A DNA stretch of 64,000 nt from Diphasiastrum complanatum (taxonomy: Eukaryota > Streptophyta > Lycopodiopsida > Lycopodiales > Lycopodiaceae). Made by a program: the position numbers and the translations under genes. The stretch is taken from assembly GCA_029204225.1 (NCBI GenBank), contig CM055105.1, positions 50,980,745 to 51,044,744 on the forward strand. The letters are read 5' to 3'. Numbering within the stretch: position 1 is the stretch's first letter; the number at the start of each line of letters is the position of its first letter. Positions 45,389 to 57,698 of the stretch are shown here, one piece after another. Below the pieces are notes generated by a model. It was not told the DNA's origin, did no database searches, and saw nothing but the letters and a program-made list of their open reading frames with translations.

Positions 45389-46118
45389 TGTCACGATTAT
45401 TAAAATATTATCTTCCTATCTCGAGTTTGGGGTCATGTCCATGATAATTTCCACTAGATTTCATGTTGTACATATAAGGAGTGTGAATTGGGCACATCTC
45501 CTTCTAGTGTAGCTCAGATTTGAGTTAGATAGATTCAATTATGATGACATGCAGATGTTTAGATAGCATGTAAAGTCTTACTGTATGCATGCAAGCCACA
45601 TGCAATCAGTGCATGTAACATGCAAAGTAGTTTTTGTGATCTACACATGTCTAGGCAATTTTATGAGTTGACATGCAGTACATGCACCATACATGCATGC
45701 GAATACACATGTGGATCTCTAGTAGGTGAATTAGTTCAGTTAAGTGAACTTTCCATGCAACTCCACTGTAGGAATTCGAGTCTCTCTCATGTAGGGAAAG
45801 TTGGGCATGTTTTGCCATTATTGTGAATATTGAGATTTTGGTGTTTTGGACTCATTCTCTCTCTACCCGTGTTTCCTATGTATGATTTTCTCTCTCTACC
45901 TGAGAGTAGCCTCTTTTTCCCATACTGAACACTTAGAATTATTTCTGACATTCATTTCTCATAGTGAAGAGTTAGATTTTTTCATCAGATGTATGCCATT
46001 GTGCTCTTGCCTTAGATTTTTCAAGCATACTATTCTTTGATCAATCTTGTGAATCACAACACCTCAGTAAGATCCTGTAGGGGGTGTGGTGAAGTTCACA
46101 CATGCTAAAAACTTCACA
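45389..46118 (+). repeat. F4 5' LTR, 730 bp
   Basis: TGTCACGATTATT to AACTTCACA, followed by TGGTATCAGAGC. A possible TATA box TATAAGG lies at 45473-45479. Rich in catgca/tgcatg words. Confidence 0.93.
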
Positions 46119-46130
46119 TGGTATCAGAGC
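46119..46130 (+). promoter_or_regulatory. Primer-binding site of F4
   Basis: TGGTATCAGAGC abutting the LTR (tRNA-Met type). Confidence 0.92.
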
Positions 46131-46893
46131 TTCATGCTTTGAAGAGGTGAGGGTGTATACATCAGATCATCAGTGTTTTTGCTTGTAGGAATTCGGATTT
46201 TGGAGAAGGACTCAAACTCGCTGAGAAACAAGCAATTTGTGGACCATAAGTGGATCAAATCAAGGCTGATCTGATCCAGCGGAGATCTATATGGACAGAG
46301 AGCTCACACGTGTGAAATCAGTCCTCATTAGTGAGTGCGACTTCTCAAGAAATGATCCAAATTTGATGTTCTATAGCTTGTTGGATAGGTATTGGAGAGT
46401 AGAATGTGTTGCTCTTGTTTCTAAATCAATTTAATTTGTTTTTAGAAGAGTTTTAGGCAATCAGAGAGTTTGAGAGGGTACTCAACTCGTGGGATATGCC
46501 AAAGTGAGCACACATCTGTCTTTTTCACCATTTTTCATCAATTTTCGCTGTCAATCAAGTAGGATTGGATAGAAGTGAGTGTTATGAGATCTTAGACTTT
46601 TTATTTCACACATATTACTGTGTTTGAGATGAAAGTAAGTTTCTAGAGAGTTTATCAGTACATTGAAACTCGTGGGAGAGATAGACTTCTTGCTTGCATG
46701 TGCTTCTTCTTTTGTGACTGAAGCAAGATCCAAATTCAAGATAGATTGATTTTCTGTATTGAGAATTTGTTCTCACATCTGTTGCTAGATTTCATAGGGT
46801 GGATCAACATCTGTGCTAGATCCTAGATTGCGATAGCAAGCAACATCCTTTCAACTCCATTTTTTATCATTTCTAGAATTTCTCACCAAGAAG
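46131..46893 (+). other. F4 leader
   Basis: 763 bp, noncoding, with ACACGTGT at 46316-46323. No other feature seen. Confidence 0.7.
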
Positions 46894-49800
46894 ATGTCTT
46901 CATCTGGTTCACATTTCTTAGAGCACAGTGAGAGATTAACATCTTCCAATTATGCAAGGGAAGATCAGAATGGAATCATTGTTGATTCTATAGGATGTAA
47001 TGGATATTGTGAGTGGAGCTGGAGAAGAACTTGTTGCACCTAATGAAGCTACAACATTCCACAAAAGAACCAGAATTGCCCTTCATTTTATAAAAATGAA
47101 TGTTACCAATGAAGTGTTAAGAGAGATCAGTACATGCACCACTGCCAAGGAAGCTTGGGATACTCTAAAAACAATCTATAAAATCAAAAATACTTTTAGA
47201 TTGCTTACACTTAGAAACCAAATATTTTTAAGTTATCAAAGAGTAGATGAGAGTGCTTCATCATATGTCATGAGAGTTAAGGATCTTCATCAAGATTTAG
47301 CTGGTATTAGTGATGCTCTTAAGAACACTGAACTTGTTCAAGTAGTACTTAATGGACTTAGAGATGAGTATGACAATATTGTGCAGACTTATGCTGCCAG
47401 AGAGGATCTTCCATCCTTGGAGACACTGCAAGGTGTTCTTATTGCTGAAGAAAGCAGACAAGAGAACAAGATGTTGAGGATCAACAGACTTTCATTGAAA
47501 GATGGTGGAGATGACAAAGCACGCTTCATCAGAGACAAGTCAAGAGGCAAGGGCAAAGGACAACAACACTTCAAGAAGGACAAAGCCAAAGAAGGTGGTG
47601 ATGATCAGTCCTCAAAAACTGCAACATCCAGTGGCAAGGAAAAACTATCAACAATCAAGTGTTTTTTCTGTGGCAAGAAAGGACACTATGCATCAAACTG
47701 TTTCAAGAATAAGAATCAATCTAAGCAAGCTAACCTTACTATTGAGGATGAGTGTGAGGGTGTTGAGAGTGAAAGAGAGGACTCATTAATGATGTCTACT
47801 TTTTCATCTTTTTCTTTTAAGAATGAATAAGTCTGGTGGATAGATAGTGGGGCTAGTTCCCATATGTCTAGTTCTAGAAACTCTTTCACTTATCTCATGC
47901 CATATCTAGGTGTAAAAAGATCAATCTATACTACTAATCATGTAGAGTGCAGGATTGAAGGAATAGGTAGTATTCTACTGCATGCATCATCATCAAAATC
48001 TTTTTGCTTACATGATGTACTATATGTACCTAGGTTGATCAAGAATCTCATTAGTGTAGGACAGTTGTTTGATAGTGGATTGGATGTCAAGTTTCAAGTT
48101 GACAAGTGTATAATCTCAAGAGAAAATGAAGTTATTGCTTGAGGGTCTAGAATTGGTAAGTTGTACAAACTAGATTCTAGGGAGAGTGCTAACATTTTCA
48201 GATATTGCTTATGAGACCAAGGTTCTACAGGAGGATCTATGGCACAAGAGATTGGGACATCCCAATTTCAAAGCCATGCAATCTATGGTCGAAGAAGGAA
48301 AAGTTGTTCGACTTCCAAAGACACTATCTAAGGAGCTTCTACCTTGTGTGTTGGCAAAATCACACAGAAGATCTTTTCCTAGATCAAGTATTCAGATAAA
48401 ACAACCATTTGAACTTGTACACTCTGATGTTCATTTCTCATCAACTAAGGGCAAAGGAGGAGCCAACTGCTTTGTCTCTTTTGTAGATGATTATACAAGA
48501 TATTCTTGGATCTATATGTTGTCTTCGAAAGCCATGAACTATGATGTTTTTCTTACTTTTAAAGCTTATGTAGAGAAGCAGTTTCCTTTCAAGATAAAAG
48601 CTTTAAGAAGTGATAGTGGAGGGGAATACACTTTCAATAAGTTTAAAGACTTTTGTGAGAGAGAGGGTATTCAAAGAGAGTTTTCTTGTTCGTATACTCC
48701 TCAGCAAAATGGATTTGCTGAGAGAAAAAATAGAACTTTGTGTGAATGTGCAAAAGCCATTAGGCTAAAAGCTTCTTTGCCTAAAGAAATTTGGGGAGAG
48801 GCAGTTGCATGTGCAAACTATCTTTGTAATAGGCTTCAAATCTTGCAATAGGAGGAAAGACACCATTTGAGATGTTGTATATGAACAATCCTAAGGTAGA
48901 TCATCTTAGGATTTTTGGTTGTGTATGCTTTGTGCATGTGCCTCTAGAAACTAGGAAGAAGGAAGATCCTAGTGTTGTAAGAGGAATTTTTGTAGGATAT
49001 GCATCTACCAAAAAAGCATACAAAGTTTATTTACCCTCTACTGACAAAAATGTTGTTAGTAGAGACGTGATCTTCCATGAAGATCAGAAGTTTAAATTGG
49101 ATGATGCACAGGTCAAGGAGTCTCATGCAAGATCAATTATCAATCTTGATGTTGTTCAAGAAGAGGTGAGGCCGAGGCTTGAGGAGGAGCAAATTCAAAC
49201 TACCAAACCAAGAAGATCTACACAAGCAAGATCTGAGCCAAGTAGGCTCACATATGATGCTTAAGGAAGGCCAATGGAAAGTAAAACTTCCTATCATGCA
49301 CTTTTAATATCAGATGAAAAGCCTAAGGATGTTCAAGAAGCACTTCGATTCAAAGATTGGGTTGAAGCAATGACCCAAGAGTTTGAAGCCTTGATGTCAA
49401 ACAACACATGGGAGCTTGTGGAGCCACCAAACAACATGCATGTGATTGGATGTAAGTGGGTATTTAGAATCAAGTATAATCATGATGGATCTATCAATAA
49501 GTATAAACCAAGACTTTGTGCCAAAGACTACTCACGGATCAAAGGTCTTAACTATGAAGACACCTTTGCACCAGTTGCAAAGATGGTAATAATTCGAATA
49601 CTCATCTCTCTTGCATGTTTTCACAAATGGAGTATGTTCCAGCTTGATGTTTCTAATGCATTTCTCAATGATTACCTTGAGGAGGAGATTTACATGGAGC
49701 AACCTCTAGGTTTTGTGAAGGAAGGTGATGAATCAAAAGTTTGTCTTTTGTTCAAAAGTCTATATGGACTGAGACAGGCACCAAGGTCTTGGTATGCAAG

Positions 49801-50862
49801 GCTCAACTCCTATCTCATATCACTCAAATTTTGTCTAAGTGAATGTGACCCTTCTCTGTATTATAAGTTTGTAGATAACTTTGTAATTATACTTCTCATC
49901 TATGCAGATGATATCATTCTTTGTGGAAACAATGAGAAGTTAGTTGAAGAAACTAAGCATGCACTTGGTACTGAATTTAAGATGCAGGACTTAGGAGTTC
50001 TTCACTATATTCTAGGCCTTGAAATAGATTTTTGGAAAGGTCATGCATTAATAAGCCAAAGTAGATATGCACTTTCCATGCTCAGAAAATTCCATATGAA
50101 AAACTGTAAAGGCATAAATACACCTATGGAGCACATTGTAAAAGTTCCTATAAAAGATGAAAAATCTTTTGAGGACATCACTCTTTATAGGAGTCTTATT
50201 GGCTCACTTATTTAGTTAACAATGACTAGGCCTGATCTAAGCTTTTGTGTTCATAAGCTAAGTCAACACATGCAGGATCCTAAGTTATATCATTGGAAGT
50301 TGGCTAAAAGGGTCTTGAGGTATATATCTTCTACCTTGGATTATGGATTATTCTACGAAGGAGAAGATCTGACTTTGATTGCTTTTTCAGATTCAAATTT
50401 TGCAGGAGACAAGTTGGATAGGAAATCCACAAGTGCTTACACTATATTTCTTGGAGGGAACTTGGTTTCTTGGCTATCAAAGAAGCAGGCAACTATTTCC
50501 ATATCATCCTGTGAAGCTGAATACAAATCTCTTACAACCATAACAAAGGAGATTTTATGGACCAAAGGCTACTTTTGGAGCTGAAGTATTATGCAGATGA
50601 AGATCTTCCAATGATCAAGAATGATAACATTTCTGCTCAGGCTCTTGCAAATAATCGAGTCTTTCATACAAGGAGCAAGCATATTGAAGTGGCTCATCAT
50701 TTTGTAAGAGAAAAAGTCACTAGGAGAGAGATCTCATTGGAACATGTTGCATCTTCAGATTGTGTTGCAGATCTTCTCACCAAACCTATAGTCAAGAATG
50801 TCTTTATGAAGATGAGGTTAACCCTTGGCCTAATTTTGAAGTCTATGGTGATAGGAACATAA
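46894..50862 (+). pseudogene. F4 first copy gag-pol, degraded
   Basis: Gag starts MSSSSGSHFLEHSERL. A frameshift after NYA near 46960 and a stop near 46991 precede a long open part (47000-47830) with CCHC knuckle CFFCGKKGHYASNC. A stop at 47828 sits just before the protease WWIDSGASSHM (Asp at 47843). Integrase reads LWHKRLGH, but the Cys pair is reduced to LLPCVLAKSH by a 9-bp deletion. HSDVHF, RSDSGGEY and NGFAERKN keep the triad. RT carries YADD (49901-49912) instead of YVDD. RNase H has SDSNFAGD, SCEAEY and NDNISAQAL. The end is DLLTKPIVKN. Further breaks: stops near 48142 and 49261, frameshift near 48850, stop at 50213, frameshift near 50575. Confidence 0.9.
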
Positions 50863-50876
50863 ATTTTAAAGAGGAG

Positions 50877-51605
50877 TGTGAAGATTATTAGAATATTATC
50901 TTCCTATCTCGAGTTTGGGGCCATGTCCATGGTGATTTCCACTAAAATTTATGTTGTACATAAAAGGAGTATGAATTGAGGACATATCCTTCTAGTGTAG
51001 CTTGGATTTGAGCTAGATAGGTTCAATTTTGATGACATGCAGTAGTTTAGATAACATGCAAAGTCATACTGTATGCATGCAAGCCACATGCAATCAGTGC
51101 ATGCAACATGCAAAGTAGTTTATGTGATCTACACATGTCTAGGCAATTTTATGAGTTGACATGCAGTACATGCAACACACATGCATGCAGTTAAACATGT
51201 GGATCTCTGGTAGGTGAATTAGTTCAGTTAAGTGAACTTTCCATGCAACTCCACTGTAGGAATTCGAGTCTCTATCATGTAGGGAAAGCTGGACATGTTT
51301 TGCCATTATTGTGAATATTGAGATTTTGGTGTCTTGGACTCATTCTCTCTCTACCCGAGTTTCCTATGTATGATTTTATCTCTCTACCCGAGATCAACCT
51401 CTTTTTTTCATATTGAACACTTAGAATTATTTCTGACATTCATTTCTCATAGTGAAGAGTTAGATTTTTTCATTAGATGTATGCCATTGTGCTCTTGCCT
51501 TAGATTTTTCAAGCATACCGTTCTTTGATCAATCGTGTGCAATCAAAACACCTCAGTAAGATCTTGTACGGTGTGTGATGAAATTCACGTGCTAAAAACT
51601 TCACA
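50877..51605 (+). repeat. F4 middle LTR, 729 bp
   Basis: TGTGAAGATTATT to AACTTCACA, preceded by the purine-rich AAAGAGGAG. Its right neighbour is not array DNA but an inverted F1b/Copia-3 fragment. Confidence 0.92.
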
Positions 51606-52245
51606 TGGAACCCAATTATACACAATATTTACAAAGTTCTACATGACTAGATTTGCAAAATAGGCTAGTTTTCACACTCCTCCTCAAATCTAGCCTTGGA
51701 AACAATAATATATCCATACAACTCTAAGATCTGATCTTAACATCATAAATGAATCATATTCAGGTTTAGAAGATGACTAATGAGCCCCTAAAGATAATGA
51801 CATGATCTATCACCATATACAAGATAGAGCTTCTTTGATCTTGATCTCCTCCAAGATGAATTGAAGAGTCTTGATTCTTCCTTACACCTTTGCACTTGAT
51901 TTCTTCCATGCTGAGTGAAGATGCATGAACTTGAAACTTGCTCCTCCTTGATCTTGATGCTTCTCTTTGAAGGAAATCTGATGTATCCATGACTTTTGAA
52001 AATCACATTGATCAAGATCACAAAACATCTACTTGCTACTATTACTAAGATTTATCGTGCTAAAATGACTAGTCCACAAACCATCAAAAGTAAGCATGAT
52101 TTTCCTAATCTTGTAATTACAAGTGATCTTGAACTTCATGAGGCTACATACTTGCTTATGGATATAAGTTTCCTTCAAGGATGTTTCACTTATTCTCATA
52201 AGAAGCTTAATTTGCCTCTCCAAAAGAAAAAACAATGAGTGATTA
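51606..52245 (-). pseudogene. Inverted Copia-3-like fragment inside F4
   Basis: On the minus strand it equals 15310-15890: end of the degenerate pol, 3' untranslated part, polypurine tract and the first ~75 bp of an F1b LTR. The frame 52235-52029(-) reads IKLLMRISETSLKETYIHKQ then ITCNYKIRKIMLTFDGLWTS, the second half matching 15361-15420 codon by codon. The first half gives the N-terminal side that the 15-kb copy lacks. Confidence 0.85.
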
Positions 52246-52282
52246 ACTCATTCTTGCTCTTCCAAAATACGAGAGCACTCAT

Positions 52283-55194
52283 TTGATCAAACAAATCCGA
52301 GATCTCATGTCATATCTAGGTGCAAAAAGGTTACATGATGTACTGTATGTACCTAAATTGACCAAGAATCTCATTAGTGTAGGACAGTTGTTTGATAGTG
52401 GATTGGATGTCAAGTTTCAAATTGACAAGTGTATAATCTCAAAAGAAAATGAAGTTATTGCTAGAGGATCTAGAATTGGTAAGCTGTACAAACTAGATTC
52501 TAGGAGAGTGCTAACATTTCAGATATTGCTTATGAGACCAAGGTTCTACAAGAGGATCTGTGGCATAAGAGATTGGGTCATCCCAATTTCAAAGCCATGC
52601 AATCTATGGTCAAAGAAGGATAATTTGTTGGTCTACCCAAGACACTGTCAAAGGAGCTTCTACCTTGTGAAGCTTGTGTGCTGGCAAAGTCACACATAAG
52701 GCCTTTTCCTATATCAAGTATCAAGACAAAGCAACCATTTGAACTTGTACACTCAGATTTTCATTTCTCATTAACTAAGAGCAAAGGAGGAGCCAACTGC
52801 TTTGTCTCTTTTGTAGATGATTATACAAGACATTCTTGGATCTATATATTGTCTTCAAAAGCCATGGTTTATGATGTTTTTCTTACTTTTAAAGGTTATG
52901 TAGAGAAGCAGTTTCCTTTCAAGATAAAAGTTTTAAGAAGTGATAGTGGAGGGGAATACACTTTCAATAAGTTTAAAGACTTTTGTGAGAGAGAGGGTAT
53001 TCAAAGAGAGTTTTCTTGTTCATATACTCCTCAGCAAAATGGATTTGCTGAGAGAAAAAATAGAACTTTGTGTGAATGTGCAAAAGCCATTAGGCTAAAA
53101 GCTTCTCTGCCTAAAGAAATTTGGAGAGAGGTAGTTGCATGTGCAAACTATCTTTGTAATAGGCTTCAAATCTTGCAATAGGAGGAAAGACACCATTTGA
53201 GATGTTGTATAAGAAAAAGCCTAAGGTATCATCTTAGGATTTTTGGCTATGTATGCTTTGTGCATATACCTATAGAAACTAGGAAGAAGGAAGATCCTAG
53301 TGTAGTAAAAGGAATTTTTGTAGGTTATGCATCTACTAAAAAAGCATACAAGATTTATTTGCCCTCTATTGACAAAAATGTTGTTAGTAGAGATGTGATC
53401 TTCCATGAAAATCAGAAATTTAACTTGGATGATGTTCAGATCAAAGAGACTCATGCAAGATCAATCATCAATCTTGATGCTGTTCAAGAAGAGGTGAGGC
53501 CGATGCGTGAGGAGGAGCAGATTAAAGCTATCACACTAAGAAGATCTACACCAGCAAGATCTGAGCCAAGGAGGCTCACATATGATGAAGAAGGAAGGCA
53601 AGTGGAAGGTGAAACTTTCTGTCATGCACTTTTTATATCAGATGAAGAGCCTAAGGATGTCCAAGAAACTTTTCAATCAAAGAAGTCAGTTGAAGCAATG
53701 ACCCAAGAATTTGAAGCCTTGATGTCAAATAACACATGGGAGCTTGTGGAGCCACCAAACAACATGCATGTGATCGGATGTAAGTGGGTATTCAGAATCA
53801 AGTATAACCATGATGGATCTATCAATAACTATAAAGCAAGACTTTTGCTAAAGGCTATTCTCAGATTAAAGGTCTTGATTATGAAGATACCTTTGCACCA
53901 ATTGCAAAGATGGTAACAATTTGAATACTCATCTCTCTTGCATGTTTTCACAAATGGAGTATGTTCCAGTTTGATGTTTCTAATGCATTTCTCAATGGTT
54001 ACCTTGAGGAGGAGATTTGTATGGAGCAACCTCTAGGTTTTGTGAAGGAAGGTGATGAATCAAAAGTTTGTCTTTTGTTCAAAAGTTTGTATGGACTGAA
54101 ACATGCACCAAGGTCTTGGTATGCAAGGCTCAATTCTTATCTCATATCACTCGGATTTTGTCTAAGTGAATATGACCCTTCTCTGTATTATAAGTTTGTA
54201 GATAACTTTGTAATTATTCTTTTCATCTATGTAGATGATATCATTCTTTGTGAAAACAGTGAGAAGTTAGTTGAAGAAACTAAGCATGCACCATGGTGCT
54301 GAGTTTAAAATGCAAGACTTAGGAGTTCTTCACTATATTCTAGGTTTTGAAATAGATTTTTAGAAAGGTCATGTATTTATAAGCCAAAGTAGATATGCAC
54401 TTTCCATGCTCAGGAAATTTCATATGGAGAACTGTAAAGGCATTGATACACCTATGGAGCACACTGTAAAAGTTCCTATTAAAGATGATGAAAAATCCTT
54501 TGAGGACGTCACTCTTTATAGGAGTCTTATTGGCTCACTTATTTGGTTAACAATGACTAGTCTTGATCTAAGCTTTTGTGTTCATAAGCTAAGTCAACAC
54601 ATGTAGGATCCAAAGTTATATCATTGGAAGTTGGCTAAAAGAGTCTTGAGGTATATATCTTCTACCTTGGATTATGGACTATACTATGAAGGAGAAGATC
54701 TAACTTTGATTGCTTTTTCAGATTCAGATTTTGCAGGAGACAGGGTGGATAGGAATTCCACAAGTGCTTACACTATATTTCTTGGAGGAAATTTGGTTTT
54801 TTGGCTGTCAAAGAAGTGGGCAACTATTTCCTTATCATCTTGTGAAACTGAATACAAATCTCTTACAACCAAAACAAAAGAGGTTTTATGTATCAAAAGG
54901 CTACTTTTGGGGCTTAAGTGTTATGCAGATGAAGATTTACCAATTATCAAGAATGATAACATTTCTGCTCGGGCTCTTGCAAATAATCCATTCTTTCATG
55001 GAAGGAGCACGCATATTGAAGTGGCTCATCATTTTGTAAGAGAAAAAGTCATTGGAAGAGAGATATCATTGGAGCATGTTTCATCTTCAGATTTTGTTGT
55101 AGATCTTCTCACCAAGCCTCTACTCAAGAATGACTTTATGAAGATGAGGTCTAACCTTGGCCTAATTACGAAATCTATATTGATAGGAACATAA
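52283..55194 (+). pseudogene. F4 second copy pol, degraded
   Basis: Starts in the pre-integrase region (LHDVLYVPKLTKNLISVGQL). Gag, knuckle and protease are missing. The integrase zinc pair is complete here (LLPCEACVLAKSH). The first catalytic motif reads HSDFHF, with RSDSGGEY and NGFAERKN following. The linker SRDVIFHENQKF leads to RT with YVDD (54228-54239). RNase H SDSDFAGDRVDRNST, SCETEY, NDNISARAL. End DLLTKPLLKN. Frame breaks lie near 52520, 52622, 53180, 53850, 54300, 54362 and 54604. It is closely similar to the first copy but independently mutated. Confidence 0.9.
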
Positions 55195-55208
55195 ATTTTA
55201 AGGAGGAG

Positions 55209-55939
55209 TGTGAAGATTATTAAAATATTATCTTCCTATCTCGAGTTTGGGATCATGTCCATGATAATTTCCACTAGATTTCATGTTGTACATATAAGGA
55301 GTGTGAATTGAGCACATATCCTTCTAGTGTAGCTCACATTTGAGTTAGATAGGTTCAATTATGATGACATGCAGATGTTTAGATAGCATGCAAAGTCTTA
55401 CTGTATGCATGCAAGCCACATGCAATCAGTGCATGCAACATGAAAAGTAGTTTCTGTGATCTACACATGTCTAGGCAATTTTATGAGTTGACATGCAGTA
55501 CATGCACCACACATGCATGCAGTTACACATGTGGATCTCTAGTAGGTGAATTAGTTCAGTCAAGTGAACTTTCCATGCAACTCCACTGTAGGTATTGGAG
55601 TCTCTCTCATGTAGGGAAAGCTGGGCATGTTTTGCCATTATTGTGAATATTGAGATTTTGGTGTTTTGGACTTATTCTCTCTCTACCTGAGTTTCCTATG
55701 TATGATTTTCTCTCTCTACTCGAGAGCAGCCTCTTTTTCCCATATTGAACACTTAGAATTATTTCCAGCATTCATTTCTCATAGTGAAGAGTTAAATTTT
55801 TTCATCAGATGTATGTCATTGTGCTCTTGCCTTAGATTTTTCAGGCATACTGTTCTTTGATCAATCTTGTGCAATCACAACACCTCAGTAAGATCCTGTA
55901 GGGTGTGTGGTGAAGTTCACACGTGCTAAAAACTTCACA
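55209..55939 (+). repeat. F4 3' LTR, 731 bp
   Basis: Preceded by GAGGAG and starting TGTGAAGATTATT. It ends AACTTCACA before monomer C. Closer to the 5' LTR in several positions ('ttaaaatattatcttcc') than the middle LTR is. Confidence 0.93.
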
Positions 55940-56645
55940 ATTGAGTAGACTACTCCAGTACCAAGTTCAATTGCAAATATAGTATGACATGGATAGGTCT
56001 TGCTTGTTTGAGAACTATATCTAGTATTCAAAAGAGAATAATAAATAACAATTTTCTCAAAAATAAGTAGATCCAATAGTTACTAGAAAATTTTTACTCA
56101 CTAACATTAACAATTGTATTCTGGATTGTTTTTCATCCTCAAACATAGTTTACAAAGGCAATTTTACATATAAATCTTGCATGACAATTTAGATTACAAT
56201 GCCTCTCTAAATGATGTGCATTGCAAAGGATTCAAATATTGTTAATGAATTTTTTGCTAGAAACTATCATTGCTCACAAAAATGATATCAAATGAAAAAT
56301 TAGAACATTAGAATATAAAAACATGTTCCATATTTTAGATTGTTTTTCAACATCGTATATCCTAATTAAGTTATGCCTTACTACATGATCTAAAAAGGAA
56401 TATAAATAGCATCGTTGTAGTTACTAAAACTTTCTTGTATATGATGAACACCAAAAATACTATATTAAATTGGCTACCCAAGCCAGAAATGTCATACTTA
56501 CAATGTAGAAGAATTTAAGCCAAGAAGTAGATTAAATTCACCCGACTTGCTAGAATGTTTTTTTTAAAAAGAAGCCTCACTTGCTCATGTACTTAGCTAT
56601 ACAGTTTTCAAACTTGGTACTTGAGGTAGCCTCTTAATTCTTTGT
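55940..56645 (+). repeat. Monomer C, continuing from 45388
   Basis: Picks up at 'gagtagactactccagtacc', the exact place where C was interrupted. Noncoding. Confidence 0.85.
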
Positions 56646-56996
56646 CTTGCAATTTACAAAGCAATAAGAGCATCATTCTTATTTAGATATATCTATAAGA
56701 AAGATTGAAAAAATAGATTCAAATTAGAATTTATTCAATCCTTTAAAAAATGTTACAATTTTTTATTTTTTAATTACAATGTGTTAACTTGATGATAACG
56801 TAAGACACGGAATCGAGTGCACGCCAAGTTCAATTGCAAAATATAGCATGACATGGGTAGGTTGACCTTGCTTGAAAAATATATCTAGCATCTCAAAGAG
56901 AATAATCAACAACAATGTTTAATAAAAAAAAAAAGTTGATCCAATAGGTAGTAGGAAATTTAAGCTCACTATTCATAAATTTGTGTTGTGGATTTT
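56646..56996 (+). repeat. Monomer B, 5' part
   Basis: In register after C. It is interrupted at 'gtggatttt' by a solo LTR. Confidence 0.85.
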
Positions 56997-57698
56997 TGTG
57001 AAGAATTGCCAAAAATTGGCAAATCTAGCTTGATCAAAAACCATGTAGAACATTGTAAATATTGTGTATAATTGGTTTCCACACATGTAAGGCCAATATG
57101 CCACGTGACAACCCACTCCTAATGCAGGTTAGGTCAAGTCAAGAGAGTTGGTCATGTCTATTTGGTGGTCATTCCTGGTTTATAGGACCTAAATCCTAGA
57201 TTTAAGGTGAAAATTTGACCAACTAGCTATCTACCAAGCATGACTCTAGGAAATAGACTAGGGTTTTATTTTAGGTCAAGGAGAGTGAGTTAACTTCCGT
57301 ATTACATGTTGGAAATCCACCTAACTTCAAGAAGGAAGTCGAATTTGCTATGTATTCCCTCTCTCCATAGTGAGAAGATAGAAATTTTTTGGAGCTCGTT
57401 GGCAATCTCAAGCTAATTCACTATGTACATTGAGTTTTTGTGATCCAAATGAAACCAGATCAATTTCTACTTGTTTCTCAGGTTGAAGGCCGTACTACAG
57501 CCTGTAGTACACACGTGAGGGCTCGGATTTCAATGTTTATCAATGCTTTTGATTGTTAATGCTTGTTGTTTGTCAAATTGCCAATCTAGATCAACTTTTT
57601 TGTGTCTAATTTTTTGATAGATTGTTAAGCAAGCATCAAATCACTCTTGTGGATCTTTTGTAGATCCATTTATGGTCCTAAAGTATAGTACTTTCACA
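56997..57698 (+). repeat. Solo LTR (F1b), 702 bp
   Basis: TGTGAAGAATTGCC to TACTTTCACA with tttt on both sides (56993-56996, 57699-57702). Monomer B continues exactly across it. Contains GTACTACA-GCC-TGTAGTAC at 57492-57510. Opposite orientation to the solo LTR at 11940. Confidence 0.93.

Larger units (their letters stand above)
45389..55939 (+). mobile_element. Dimeric Ty1/copia element F4 with three LTRs
   Basis: LTR (45389-46118), first internal region, LTR (50877-51605), an inverted foreign fragment, second internal region (from ~52290) and LTR (55209-55939). The outer flanks atcga (45384-45388) and attga (55940-55944) match at four of five bases, and monomer C continues in register across them, so the whole 10.5 kb behaves as one insertion. 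Tandem LTR elements of this kind usually arise by unequal recombination between LTRs. The second copy has lost its leader and gag. Confidence 0.85.

Noticed and set aside
45620-46040. Plus-strand frames rich in Cys and Ser (also 51334 and 55440-55860)
   Set aside because: They recur at the same place in all three F4 LTRs and are chance frames of LTR sequence, not genes.
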